Assembly: GCF_018687715.1 (NCBI RefSeq)
Contig: NC_056766.1
Span: 24,165,501-24,229,500 of the forward strand
DNA from: Carya illinoinensis
Taxonomy: Eukaryota > Streptophyta > Magnoliopsida > Fagales > Juglandaceae
DNA length: 64,000 nucleotides
Reading direction: 5' to 3'
Shown piece by piece: positions 1 through 11,366 of the stretch; positions within the stretch are counted from its first letter, which is position 1; each line of letters opens with the position of its first letter. Made by a program: the position numbers and the translations under genes. The notes beneath the pieces are model-generated. The model did not search any database. It saw only the letters and a program-made list of their open reading frames with translations, and was not told the DNA's origin.

Positions 1-191
1 AATAGTTTTGTATTAAACAAGAAAAAATTCTGGTACTTAGTTATTGACTTGCTTTTCGCTGCGTATTTCTCGTGCACATTCGTCGCTTATACACACATTT
101 GGCACACGTCGATAGGATGATGACCCGTGATGTCATCATCCGGACGTCTCGATTTTCCCGTGTTCGTGCGTGGGGATTTGGAGGCATCACA
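1..191 (+). repeat. Family A chromovirus LTR, 3' end only (copy A1)
   Basis: This is the downstream end of a gypsy LTR, cut by the window start. It ends GGAGGCATCACA at 191. It is the reverse complement of the starts of three other copies in this window (11367, 21445, 50608), all of which begin TGTGA(A)CGCCCCCAAAT. Orientation is set by copy A4, where the LTR follows integrase, chromodomain and a polypurine tract. The LTR sits inside the RNase H reading frame of another gypsy element, so it is a nested insertion. Its other end and TSD lie outside the window. Confidence 0.85.
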
Positions 192-1133
192 TTCCATGCC
201 TTCACGGATCACATCAAGTAGCTCCCCTTGAGCTTGAGTGATAGCAGAAAGTTCACCCTTCCTACTTAGTGCATCAGCAACAAGATTGGTCTTCCCGGGT
301 TTGTACTCCAAGACAAAGTCAAATTCTGCTAAGAAGTCTTGCCACCTAGCTTGTTTTGGGCTTAGTTTCTTCTGACTTTGGAAGTAACTAGTGGCAATAT
401 TATCTGTCTTGACCACAAAATGGGAGCCAAGCAGATAGTGTCGCCAAACTCTGAGGCAGTGAATGATGGCTGTCATTTCCTTTTCTTGCACAGTGTATCG
501 CCTTTCAGTCTCATTGAGTTTGCGACTCTCATATGCAATGAGATGTCTCTCTTGCATGAGAACTCCCCCTATGGCAAAATCTGATGCATCTGATTATACC
601 TCAAAAGGTTTGGTACAATCTGGTAGGGCCAAGACCGATTCCTCCGTGATGGCTGTCTTCAGATCGTCAAAGGTTTCCTAACACCTTGATGACCACTCCC
701 ATGTCCTGTTCTTCTTGAGCAAGTCGGTGAGGGGGGATGCTCTTGTAGAGTATCCCTTTATAAATCTCCTATAATAGTTGACAAGCCCAAGGAAGGATCG
801 AAACTCGGTAACCTTAGTGGGAGGATCCCACTTCTTGATTGCCTCAACTTTCCCCTCTTCCATGCTGAGTTTTCCACCTTGGATTTTGTGGCCAAGGAAA
901 TGGACTTCGGTTAGTGCAAATAAGCACTTCTCATTCTTGACATAGAGTTGGTTTTCCTTTAAGACACGGAAAACAACCCTTAAATGCTCCACATGTTCCT
1001 CAAGGGTAGAACTATAGATGACAATATCATCTAAATAGACTACCACAAATTGATCCAGATAGGGATGGAAGATCTTGTTCATGAGCATACCCGTTCCAAC
1101 AAAGAGTTGAGGGGCTAAGGAGGAGAGAGCCAA
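192..1133 (-). pseudogene. Ty3/gypsy (chromovirus-type) pol fragment: reverse transcriptase C-terminus and RNase H
   Basis: One minus-strand frame encodes the second half of a gypsy reverse transcriptase followed by RNase H. The catalytic YLDD box lies in [13 protein letters not shown], and the thumb region contains [19 protein letters not shown]. RNase H shows SDASDFAIGGVL, then ESRKLNETERRYTVQEKE, VVKTDN and NLVADALSRK. The frame carries a premature TAA just before SDASD, probably CAA to TAA. The RT palm upstream of NAP is missing: the frame breaks near 1105-1135, where plus-strand chromodomain sequence begins. RNase H is cut after about residue 125 by the family A LTR at 191. There is no intact product. 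Confidence 0.88.
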
Positions 1134-1137
1134 GAAG

Positions 1138-1311
1138 CAGCCAAGGCAGAGCGAGAGAAAGAGTCATAAGCCACGTCAAGAATACTTGATCAAGTGGAAG
1201 GGATTGCCCGAAAGTGAGACAACTTGGGAACCAAATGAGTCATTGTGGCAATTTGAAAATCACATCCGAAGGTTCCATAAAGATACCGCGCCGAGGACGT
1301 CGCGAAGCTAG
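1138..1311 (+). pseudogene. Chromodomain tail of a gypsy integrase (fragment)
   Basis: The plus frame ending at the TAG at 1309-1311 encodes a chromovirus C-terminal chromodomain, including QEYLIKWKGLPESETTWEP and then LWQFENHIRRFH. The aromatic residues of the fold (Y, W, W) are kept. In chromoviruses this domain steers integration to heterochromatin. Right after the stop lies a purine run (1311-1322) and an LTR-like start, the normal order at a 3' end. The adjacent RT and RNase H are on the opposite strand, so an inversion or illegitimate join separates them. Confidence 0.85.
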
Positions 1312-1322
1312 GTGGAGGAGAA

Positions 1323-1411
1323 TGTCACCACCTAGATTTTTCTAGAGTCTAGAAAGTACTAGGAGACTCTAGAAGGTTAGGAAATTCTCTAGAAAAATCT
1401 AGGTGGTGACA
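1323..1411 (+). repeat. 89-bp palindromic LTR-like element after the chromodomain
   Basis: The sequence begins TGTCACCACCTAGATTTT and ends with its exact reverse complement, closing GGTGGTGACA. The terminal inverted repeats are at least 23 bp. It follows a polypurine tract (GGTGGAGGAGAA) directly, where the 3' LTR should start. The shortness suggests an internally deleted LTR. A foldback insertion is an alternative, but no clear TSD is visible. Confidence 0.6.
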
Positions 1412-1641
1412 CATGTCACCTACAAAAAATAGGCCCGACGAGGACGTCTGGAATTTAAGAGAAGGAAATTGTAATATCCCATATGATAAGGATATGGGTA
1501 GGTGGTGAATAGGATCCTACATTGCTTGGAAAAGAAAAGTTCTTACTCCTTATCAGGTTCAAATGGGGCTCCAATTATATCATTGACTAGTCCTTTTGGA
1601 GTATAGGCCATATGATTTGGGTCTTCCATTGGGATGTTACA
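1412..1641 (+). mobile_element. Truncated TRIM: internal region plus 3' LTR
   Basis: Positions 1470-1641 match the 172-bp LTRs of the complete TRIM at 60648-61091, starting TGTAATATCCCATATGATAA and ending GGATGTTACA. The preceding stretch matches its internal part (CACCTACAAAAAATAGG, GACGAGGACGT). The 5' LTR and primer-binding site are missing; the element is fused at about 1412 to the palindromic LTR-like sequence. Confidence 0.75.
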
Positions 1642-2954
1642 TCCTTATGTATGGATTCCACAACCCCCAGCAGCCATAGCTCGAATAGGAATCTACTTAG
1701 ACTCATAGGGGTCAATAACGGGTATCGGCCTATGACAAGTGAAAAATAAGTTCATATTCATAATATTTACATATGTTTTTATGAGTATTCATATTTTTCA
1801 AGAAACCTTATGTTTACTATGTTTACTGTATAATGTGTTGCTTCTTGAATATTCGATTCATTTTTGTATGTTTTTATATTTTAACCTCCCCAGGTGAGAA
1901 TTTTTATGAGGATAGAGCTGCAGGACATGACTTGGCCCAAGGAGGCGAGGCAGAGGCCCAGATAGTTTATGTTATGCTAGCTTTATGATTTACAATTTAA
2001 TAAATTATTTTGATAAACACATGGAACCTTGTTGCTTTTAAATAAGTGCTTCGATAGACTTCATTTTGAATTTTAAGTATTTAATAAAAATTGACTTATT
2101 TATTTATGTAATCTTTTGTATCTAGGCACTTCGTTAAGAAGGAAAAGTTTTTAAATCAAGTTTAGTAGCACACCGCTTCCCCGAAAATTCTAAAAATGAC
2201 TTTATTGGGGAATGGAGAGTTACAAGTGTAGCACCCACGTAACACCATTGACATTGGCTAACGTTGATGTGCCTTTTTTTATTGGTAACTAAGAACTTTA
2301 GTAATAAGAAAAGAAGGCATAGCCAATTATATAGGAAAAACATTGATATTCCTATAACGTCAATCATAAAAAATAATAATAATGATAAAGATAACCTTGA
2401 ATACGTGCCACATAAGCTGAGTTACACATGTTACACTTAAGGTGTTACAAGTAAAATTTTTCATAAATTATTATGCACATGACAAAGTTAATCAATTAGT
2501 CAAATTAAACAGCACTTGAATGCTAGTGTCTGGCAGAGAAGGGAGGAGAGAGCCTAAAATCACTACACCACCGATGTTTACTAGGAAGAGCACTAATACC
2601 CAATTAAAGATTCAAAAGAAGCTTGATCACATCAACTAAAAGAACTGTAGTGAACAGAGTTCGTATAACAAGCATCAAATGTATGGACCCTTTAACACCT
2701 CAGTCAACACTCCAGGGCATATGCACTTATTAACTTCATGAATTTGCCCTGTATCAACTAAAGAACTAAGCATGTAACCACATTCACTATATTGGAAAGT
2801 AAACTCATCGTATAGGTAAACAAAGGAGTTCGATTGAGACAAAGCTGTTGGCATTGTTGAACAACTGAGATTCCCAAGAATGTGATAAAAGCAGTGCTTC
2901 CTTAAATTAACTAGAATAAAAGGCCAAACTTTTTTATAACGGAGATGAACTCAC
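1642..2954 (-). other. STT3 intron sequence downstream of exon 2; no exon or element recognised
   Basis: On the minus strand this follows the GTGAGT donor at 2954-2949. It is AT-rich, without coding potential. No acceptor plus STT3 coding sequence was found, including the WWDYGYQ catalytic motif expected in the next exons. The gene therefore has a long intron continuing past the left edge through retroelements, or it was cut off by them. Confidence 0.55.
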
Positions 2955-4764
2955 CTTAGAAGATCCCTTCGAGCTACTGCTTCCCCTCACAGACCCAGTC
3001 TGGGTAACCTTACTCTTGGCCCTTGCTACCAGAGTCAAATTCTTTATAGTTGCAGAAACAGCAATGGCACTAATAAGGCATACTGCAGGTGTAGCAACAA
3101 GAATCAATCGAACCATGACACCAGCAAAATACATGCTTGTGAGACCATACATAACTATAAAAATTGTGGCATCTGACAACCGCTTGAAGCAAAAATAGAG
3201 ACCCGCAGGAAAAAGGAAAAGCAGGATATGAAAATCGAACATGAAAGATGACCAAGCGGTTGGTTGATGCTCTGAGACAGAAGCAATAATTGGAATATGA
3301 TCCTTTGCATATGTTGGATCAAGCAATGAGTAAAACCGGCCAGTCCATGGAGAGATATAACCAGATGCCATGCCTACTCCGAGAGCAATAGCACCAACAC
3401 CTATTGCAGTGGTCACAGTGATCCTCAAAAAGGCTTGAAATAATTTTGTGTCACTTAGTAAGTGTTTAACCCAATCTAAGAAGAAGAATACCTGCACAAA
3501 CAGTGCAATTTAGTGCCAAAACAGACATGAGCACAGAGATTATCACTTCTTTTTTTATATAAGTAAGGTTTATTACAACGGATTCGATAAGACAACATTA
3601 TAGCATTATTTACAATTGGCAGCATAGCTACTCTAGCGGCAGTGCACAATACATTGAAATCAAAATCATACAAGTATGAAAACAGACTCTAGTTAATATG
3701 GTGATTCCTTTTACTTTTTTAATAATAAGGCGAAGTAAAGTGAAACGAGAAGGCTCCCTAGCTGAACATGCTGAAAAAAGTGGACAAAACGCACTCTATA
3801 CGGAGTAAAGATTAGGACACGAAACCTGCAACAAGAAGAACACCCCCATGGCGGCCATATGCTCCCCAGACTGAACATGCTGAAACCCCACAAACCGAAT
3901 CTGCATAGCAAGCAGCATTCCCAACACATACATAGAATTGTAGGCTACGTACAACCTCATGGAATATCTGCCCGTGATCAAAAGCACCAGCACATATAGC
4001 GGAATCAAATTTATTATAAATACATAGCCACCCCACGCCGAAACCATATAAAAGTAGGCAAAAGCCGACGCCAAAGCCCACGCCAACGATCCCGTATTCA
4101 CGGCCTTCACAAACAAGTAAAACGTGAGCAACAACGCGAATATCGCCACACCCTCGTTATCGTATGACCCCGCCACCGATCTGGATATATAACCAGGGCA
4201 AATTGCAATCAGTGCCGCTGCAACGAGCCCCGCGCCCGAATCCCAAACTTCTTTGCCGAAGAAATAAGCCACCAGAGTCGTGTTGGAAGCGAAAAACGGT
4301 GCCGTCAAGACGCAGACCTCGCGGATATGGATGGCGAAGCGGAGGAAGCGGAGGAGCCAGTAGATGATGGCGGCGGTAACCATGAGACCAGGGTAGAGGG
4401 TCCCGCCGATGATGCGGCCGAGGGGGTACCAGCTCTCGGAATCGAACCAGTTCCAGAACTCGTAGAAGCCCTTTTCGGTGAGGAAGAGAGTAGTGCGGTA
4501 ATTGAAGTAAGGGTCAAACTCGTGGATCATGGACTCGTAGCGGAGGACGCTGAAGAGGCGGGTTATGAAGGCCAGAACGTAGACGAGGCAAAGGATCGAC
4601 ACTCGGATCAGGAGCTCCTGCTGTTTGGTTTTCAGTTTTAGAGTTTTGAGCGAGAGGTTCGGGATTAGATCTGATTTCTTCAGGGGGCTTTGCATTGTCG
4701 CTGGGATACTCTGGTTCGATCCGGATTTTACAGACCCGTTTACGGGTTCGGCTTTCCCAACCAT
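2955..4764 (-). CDS. STT3B: Dolichyl-diphosphooligosaccharide-protein glycosyltransferase subunit STT3 (probably STT3B), 5' part
   Basis: STT3 is the catalytic subunit of the ER-membrane oligosaccharyltransferase, which transfers the glycan from dolichol to Asn in N-X-S/T. Exon 1 is 4764-3826 (313 codons) and exon 2 is 3491-2955 (179 codons). They are joined in phase 0 across a 334-bp intron (donor GTTTCG, acceptor TGCAG). The start is the ATG at 4764-4762, the first in frame. Visible features: a hydrophilic N-terminus of about 50 residues typical of plant STT3B, multiple membrane helices, the metal/substrate acidic motif FDPYFN (83-88), [10 protein letters not shown] (197-206), and [10 protein letters not shown] (384-393, external loop 5). 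Exon 2 ends in a Ser/Gly/Lys-rich linker before a GTGAGT donor. The C-terminal exons, with WWDYG, are not in the window. The paralog STT3A is the alternative name. Confidence 0.93.
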
Positions 4765-5457
4765 GTTTGGTAGAAAAGAAAACGAGAGGGGTTTAGTTTA
4801 GGAAGATACAAAAGTTGGGGTTTGAAGCAGCAGATTTTCCACGGAGATTTTCTCGGGACAAAGGGGAACTAATGGACAATAGAGTAGAATATCCCAACAC
4901 TGGGAGAGAGAGAATGTGAATTTGAGAGATCCAAAAGTGGATATCGAAGTGGTGTTGGACCTGTTGGTAGGAGGCAGAAACAGAGAACCAGAGGCAGATT
5001 AGGTTTTCGTTTTTGTATCCATATCAACATTGCGGTGGGGGGTGGGGGTTTGATTTTAGAAAATTTCTATTCATCACCCTTATATTACACGCTATACATA
5101 ATTTTTTAACTTCTTTTTATTAAATATGTTATATATAAATAATGAATAGAAAATTTTAATTATTTTAATAAAAGTAAAATTTTAAAAACATAAAAATAAA
5201 TATAATATATGAAGATGATAAGTAATCAAACTCCTTATTTTAATTTGGGTTTTATTTGCCTAAAAAGGAATTTTGGCTGCCCAAGATTCTAAACTTGACT
5301 TTTATGCACTTATAACTAGGCCTAAGTAGAAAAACCACAAGGCCTGGTGTATTACCCATTCTTGTGGTGGTCGCGTCTTTTATAAAATAATTTTTTTGAA
5401 AGAGATGAAAATTATTATTTATTTTGAATTTTTTTCCTTTTATGTCAAGATATAAAA
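4765..5457. promoter_or_regulatory. STT3 5' UTR/promoter region and AT-rich intergenic flank
   Basis: This lies between the STT3 start codon and the copia TSD at 5458. The first 250 bp are mixed-composition leader. Beyond about 5050 the sequence is AT-rich. No convincing TATA element or coding sequence was identified. The copia insertion lies about 700 bp upstream of the start codon and so may bound or alter the promoter. Confidence 0.5.
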
Positions 5458-5462
5458 GACTC

Positions 5463-5604
5463 TATTGATATTTTTTTAATTAATATTTTAACAGTTGTTT
5501 ATACGTTCTTGTTTTATCTATTTACTTCTTGCCGGCTGTTAATAGTATATTTAGTTCAATTGGCTTTTAGTTAATCGGATGCAGTACTAAGTATCATCAT
5601 AGTT
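5463..5604 (+). repeat. Copia left LTR, piece 1
   Basis: This matches 25103-25245 of the right LTR, including TTAATTAATATTTTAAC and GGCTTTTAGTTAATCGG. It ends at the LINE target site AGTATCATCATAGTT (5590-5604), which is repeated at 11181-11195 on the far side of the LINE. Confidence 0.88.
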
Positions 5605-5774
5605 AAAATAAAAGTATTAAGAAAAAAAGAAAAAAGAAGTCTTCTCTCAACCGTTTTCCATTTTTGGAAAGTGACTGAGGAGAAGTGTGAGTCTTCGTTT
5701 CTCGATTAAGGAGGGAAGGTGTTTCTATGCTTGCGATTGTAAGCAGATGAGAGGATGGAGGAAATGGAGGAAGT

Positions 5775-7013
5775 ATGGAAGCGTCTGAATTGAATGATGA
5801 AGAAGAGCAGCCGATTGAGATCCAGCAAAACACGATTGGAGCATTGAGGTTGAAAGGTGAAAGAAGTCTGGTAGGGAAGATTATTTCAGATCAAAGGATA
5901 GGAAAAGAGGTGGTGAGGTCGATGATGGAAAAGGTATGGAAAGTTAGTAAGCCACTGGAATTTTATGAGATCGGGAGTAACTGTTTTGTAATTACTTTTG
6001 TTACTCGAAGAGATAAAGTGAGAGTGTTAGAAGGCTGTCCATGGCTGTTTGACAGTCATCTGTTTGTGATTAAAGAGTTTGATGGTGAAACAAAACCTAG
6101 TAGAATAGACTTTGATCATGCATGTCTATGGGTACAAATGCTGGATTTGCCATTAAGCTATATGAATTAGAAGATGGGAGAAGTTATAGGGAGGTCAATA
6201 GGGGAGGTGAAGGAGGTGGATGTTCAGGAGGATGGCTCTGCTTGGGGAAGGTGTCTAAGAGTCAAAGTGAAATGTGACCTAAGGAGATCTATAGCTCGAG
6301 GGAGGACTATTCTAGTGGATGGAAAGAAAAGCTGGATTCCTTTTCGATATGAGAAATTGCCTCGAATGTGCTTTGGTTGTGGTAGAATTGTACATGAAAA
6401 GGAAGGCTGTAAGGCTGAGGAAGGGATTTCTGGTCAGTATGGTGTGTGGCTTCGAGCTATGCCTCAAGCTAGAAAGAATGATGGCAGGGGTGGGGGGAAG
6501 CAAACAAAGGTTAGGAGTGAGGAGAGTGAGGATCATTTGAGATCTAATTGTGTAAATGAAGAGAATGAATGGGGGAATAACAAACAGAATTCTGGTGATG
6601 AGGAAGTGGAAGTGAGTGAGGAGAGCTCCAAGGTGATGATGCCTAATGAAGAACAGTTAATAGTAATGAAGCAAGAAGTAAAAAAGGAACTTACAAAGTC
6701 CTATGTGAATGTGGAAGATGTGCAAACTATTGTGGAGGAAAGTAGGTTGATGGTTGAAAAGCTGAATTCAAATGAAGCTGACCAGGTTCCAGATAACAAA
6801 AAGGCTGCTAGATGGAGGAGAAGAACTAGAGCTAGACCTGAGTCGGGTAAGTATTCTAGTCCTCACTCTATGTTGAAAAGAAATCATGAGTCAATTGAAG
6901 GTGCTAGTGAGGTGGTAAGTGAAGGAAAAAGAATAAAAGGAGATGTTGAGATGGTCTGCAATGATGACAGACTAGGGGTGGTTGCTGCTGAGCAACACCA
7001 CTTAGCATTATGA
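5775..7013 (+). pseudogene. LINE ORF1, nucleic-acid-binding gag-like protein (one premature stop)
   Basis: The frame starts at the ATG at 5775 and ends with the TGA at 7011-7013. It is interrupted by one TAG at 6168-6170 in the same frame, so two open stretches are one gene. The N-terminal half is DUF4283-like (GALRLKGERSLVGKIISD, then VLEGCPWLFDSHLFVIKEF). The second half has the SWIPFRYEKLPRMCFGCG region with a CCHC zinc knuckle, C-x2-C-x4-H-x4-C, followed by a long acidic and basic tail. In this family the protein packages element RNA. The stop codon overlaps the ORF2 start as ATGA at 7010-7013, suggesting coupled reinitiation. Confidence 0.9.
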
Positions 7014-10000
7014 AAATCATGTGTTGGAACTGCCGAGGGCTTGGGAACCCTCGGACAGTTCAAGACCTTAGCCTATTGGTTAAGGATAAGCAGCCCAATA
7101 TAGTTTTTGTTTGTGAAACAAAAGCTAGATCATGTAAGATTTCTAGTTTGCAAAGAAGATTAGGCATGGAAGGGTGCCTAATTGTGGATCCAGTTGGAAG
7201 AAGAGGAGGTCTGGTGTTGATGTGGAAGTATGAGAAGGAAGTGGAGGTGATTAATTACTCAAACTGGCATGTCAATGTTTTCGTTAAAGGGGAAAAGGAA
7301 GGGAGTGATTGGCACTTTACTGGTTTCTATGGCCACCCTGAAACAGGAAACAGAAGGCTATCATGGGAATTATTGAGGCAATTAAAACCTGCCAATGCTT
7401 CTGCTTGGTGTGTAGGGGGAGACTTCAACGAGATATTATGGCAGAATGAGAAGGTAAGAGGTAGGAGCAGGCCAGAGGGACAGCTTGAAATGTTTAGAGA
7501 AGCCTTGGAGGAATGTGGTTTAGTTGACATTGGATGCAGAGGTAATGGTTTTACCTGGTCAAATAAACAAGAGGATCTATCCTTTACAAAGGAAAGATTG
7601 GACAGGTTTGTGATAAATAATAGTTGTAGAACACTGTTTAAGGAACTGAAGGTGGAGACCTTGATTGGGAGATGCTCAGATCACTTACCAATCTTGCTCA
7701 CTGGTGGTGATGGTGACTATAACAGAAGAAGGTCGAGAGTCCCATTCAGGTTTGAGGCTTGTTGGATCAAGCAGGAAGGTTGTGAGCAAGTAGTTAAGCA
7801 GGGATGGGAGAAGTGGATAGTTGACTCTGAACCTGTACAGAAAGTTCAAACTAAACTAAGTGTTTGCAGTGGCATACTGTCATCTTGCTTTAAGGCGAGT
7901 GATAAAGGCAGAACTAAGGAAATTGAAACAATTTCAAAGAGAATTAAAGAGTTACAAGGGGAGCTTTCTCAGAAAGGGATGACTGAATTAAAACAGCTAC
8001 AAGAAAGAGTTGATACATTACTGGAGCAGGAGGATATAAAGTGGAAACAGCGGGCCAAGAGGAATTGGTACATAATGGGAGATAAGAATACTAGATTCTT
8101 CCATGAATGTGCTAACCAAAGAAGAAAAAGAAACAAGATTGTGGCTATAATGGATAACCAGTCAGTTTTGAGGGATAATGAGGAGATTACTGAAGCTGCA
8201 TTCAGAGAACATTTTGCACAAGTTTATTCTAGTGCACATCCATCTAAAGAAAGTATTGATGAATGTATTGCTGAGTTGGAACCCAGGGTGACTGAATCTA
8301 TGAATGAATGTCTTGAGAAGGAGTTTACAAGAGAGGAAGTGGAGGTGGCTCTGAAAATGATGGGGCCTATGAAAGCACCAGGACCTGATGGGTATGGGGC
8401 TGTTTTCTTTCAATCCTTTTGGAATGTGGTTGGGAATGATGTTAGTGAAGCATTGTTGAGATTTCTGAATGGAGGCAGGTTGAAGGAATCTATCAATTAG
8501 ACCTTTATTGTATTGGTTCCTAAAATTAATGATCCAAAGACTGTTAATGACTTCAGGCCGATAAGTCTTTACAATGTATTCTATAAGATCATTGCAAAGA
8601 CTCTTGCAAATAGACTAAAAAAGGTGATGGATAGAGTTATCTCAAGACATCAGAGTGCATTCATACCTGGAAGGTTGATCACAGACAATGTTATTGCAGC
8701 TTATGAGATTCTTCATTCCATGAAATGTAGACAAAAAGGCAGAGTGGGGAGCATGGTTGTAAAACTTGATATCTCTAAGGCCTATGACAAGGTTGAGTGG
8801 CAATACTTAGAGGCAGTTATGAAGAAGCTTGGATTTGGGGCAAGATAGATAGACTTGATAATGAAGTGTATTTCAATAGTAACATATGCTACTCTTATTA
8901 ATGGTAGACCAGGGAAATTTTTTTCTCCTTCAAGAGGATTAAGACAAGGAGACCCTTTATCTCCTTATCTTTTTCTAATATGTGCTGAAGGGTTAAGCTC
9001 TATGCTTGAGCTAGCAAAGCAAAGAGATGAATTGAAAGGGGTGGCAGTGGCTCATGGGGGTGTTAAGATGACTCATCTGTTGTTTACAGATGATTGCTTA
9101 ATCTTTGGGAAAGCTTCTTGGAATGAATGGAAGAAGATCAGTGGAATTCTGGAGGTATATGGAAAGGCTTCTAGTCAGAACTTAAATAAGCATAAAACAA
9201 TAGTCTTGTTCAGTCCAACAGTTGCTAGTGAAATGAGAAGGGCTATTATCAAGGATTGTGGAGCTAGAGAACAAAATAACTGTGAGAAATATCTAGGATT
9301 GCCAATCATGGTTGGTAGATCGAGATACCAGGCTTTTAGCATTGTGAAAGATAGGGTATGGAAGAAGTTGAGTAATTGGAAGAATCAGTTTCTATCACCT
9401 TCAGGAAAAGAAGTATTAATCAAGGCAGTCATTCAAGCAATTCCAACATACTATATGAGTGTGTTCAAGTTGCCAAAAAAGCTGAGTGATGAAATAGCTT
9501 CTTTAATGGCAAAATTCTGGTGGGGATTTAAGTAAAGGGAGAACAGAATCTAGTGGAGAAGTTGGGCAAAGATGGGATGGTCTAAAAATGATGGGGGACT
9601 GGGTTTCAGGGAGCTTGAAGCATTTAATCAAGCTCTTCTTACAAAACAATGTTGGAGAGTAATGATGAAATCCCATTCTATGGCAGTTGTGATGCTTAAA
9701 GAGAAATATTTCAGACATACTGATTTGTTGCATGCTCCCTTAGGATTTAGACCCTCAGTTATTTGGAGAAGCCTATGGAATGCAAGGGATTTGTTGAGGG
9801 AAGGATTGGTTTGGAGAGTGGGAGATGGAAGGAGTATTAAGATATGGAAGGATAAATGGGTTCCAAGGGTTGTTACATTCAAAATTCAATCCCCCATCAG
9901 TATTTTGCATGCTGAGGCAAAGGTGGAGCAACTAATTTCAACTGAGACAAAAGAATGGAATGTGGAGCTAGTGAAAGAAGTGATGAATGAAGAGGAAGCA

Positions 10001-11148
10001 GAAATAATATGCAAATGACCTATTAGTCTCTCGGGGTTACTAGACAAGCATATATGGGCATATTCAAAAAATGGCTTGTACACAGTTAGAAGTGCATATC
10101 ATGTGGAAATCAATAGAAGAAGAAGGGAGAGAGGGGAGATGTCTAACAAGTCAGGGGAGGTGTGGAGGAAGGTGTGGTTATTAAACATACCAGGGGTAGT
10201 CAAAGTTTTTGTTTGGAAGACTATGTTGAACTGTCTACCAACAAAGATGAATCTAATGAAGAGGTCTGTTGTGAAGGAAGCTACCTGTCCAGTTTGCTTG
10301 AATGAAAATGAAACTGTCTGTCATGCCTTATGAAGTTGCAGGGGGCAAGTGATGTATGGGCTTGTGAGAGGAGTCCAGTGCATAAATGGTCGAGTGGGGA
10401 GAGGGATATGTTTGAGCTTTGGTCAAACTAGTTTCTAAAGCTGTCTCGAGAGCAATTGGAAATTATGGCTGTGGTGATGAGGAGGATATGGCTGAGAAGG
10501 AATGGCATGGTGTTTGATAATAAGATTGTAGGGCCAAATGAAGTGTTTAACCAAGCTGTTCAATGTTTGACAGATTTTTAGTTGGCTCAAGTGAAGCAGA
10601 CCAGTAAAGCAAACAGTGGTGTTCCTATAAGCAATAAGGCTACTCATTGGAAACCACCTATGGGTGAAATATTGAAGGTTAATTGGGATGCAGCATGGAA
10701 AACCAAGGAGGACAGAAGTGGAATTGGGGTGGTGATCCGAGATAGTAGTGGGGAAATAATTGCTTCTCTCTGCTGTCCTAGAACAAAGGTGCAAGATGCA
10801 ATGGTAGCTGAGGTGTATGCACTATGGAGGGCCATGAAGTTGTGTGCTGAACTAAATTTCAGAAAGGTTCAATTTGAAGGTGATGCTTTATCTGTTGTGA
10901 ATGCTGTGAATAGCTTTGAGGAGTGTTGGGAGAGGCACGGACAGATAGTTGAAGATCTTAAAGATGCTTTGAGAAAGAGGATAGGCTGGTCTGTGGTGCA
11001 TGTTAATAGATGTTGTAATAATGTGGCACATAGTCTTGCTAAAATTGCATTAAGTATACATGAGGAGAGGGTGTGGTTGGAAGATTATCCAAAAGAGATT
11101 CTTAAGTGTGTTAAGTTTGATAAATTGTGTAACTCAGCAATTACATGA
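7010..11148 (+). pseudogene. LINE ORF2: endonuclease, reverse transcriptase, RNase H (several stops and a frameshift)
   Basis: The APE-type endonuclease (residues 1-230) shows CWNCRGLG, CETKA, GGDFNEI, LDRFV and SDHLPI, so the catalytic residues are kept. The RT shows KAPGPDGYGAVFFQ, NDFRPISLYNVFYKI, SAFIPGRLITDN, KLDISKAYDKVEW and the catalytic FTDDCLIF. A zinc-ribbon-like CPVC and then RNase H (LKVNWDAAWK, GDALSVVNAV, VNRCCNNVAHSLAK) follow. Stops in the main frame occur at 8498, 8846, 9533, about 9551, 10016 and 10331. RNase H continues in another frame from about 10582. Most stops fit CAG, CAA, CGA or TGG codons changed by C-to-T on either strand. The copy is inactive. Confidence 0.93.
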
Positions 11149-11195
11149 ATACAATATACAGGTTTCCTTTAAAAAAAAAAAGTATCATCATAGTT

Positions 11196-11366
11196 TACCA
11201 ACGTCTTTTTTAAAGAGGTCATTACCTTTTGTACCGTTGCTTTACGTTTGAATGTTTTCTCTCTTTAATTTTATCAGTTAATTTCTTACCGGCTCTTAGT
11301 TATTGGTCAAGTCGGTTTTTTCTTCTAAAGTTGGTGATAACTGATTTCGTCTTTTATGGAGGAAAA
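11196..11366 (+). repeat. Copia left LTR, piece 2
   Basis: This is near-identical to 25246-25416 of the right LTR (GTCTTTTTTAAAGAGGTCAT, CTTACCGGCTCTTAGTTAT). It is bounded on the left by the LINE TSD and on the right by the family A LTR, with GAAAA at 11362-11366. The small open frame here is LTR sequence, not a gene. Confidence 0.9.

Larger units (their letters stand above)
5605..11180 (+). mobile_element. L1-type LINE retrotransposon, apparently full length
   Basis: The element has a 5' UTR (about 170 bp), ORF1, ORF2 and a terminal poly-A tract (about 11171-11181). It is flanked by the 15-bp TSD AGTATCATCATAGTT (5590-5604 and 11181-11195), the signature of target-primed reverse transcription. 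It sits in the left LTR of the copia element; the right LTR has the unoccupied site at 25231-25245. ORF2 carries endonuclease, reverse transcriptase and a C-terminal plant-type RNase H, as in plant L1 elements. Both ORFs contain stops, so this copy is inactive. Confidence 0.95.

Noticed and set aside
4305..4641. Open frames on both strands opposite STT3 exon 1
   Set aside because: They are shadow frames of GC-rich coding sequence; the STT3 frame explains the region.
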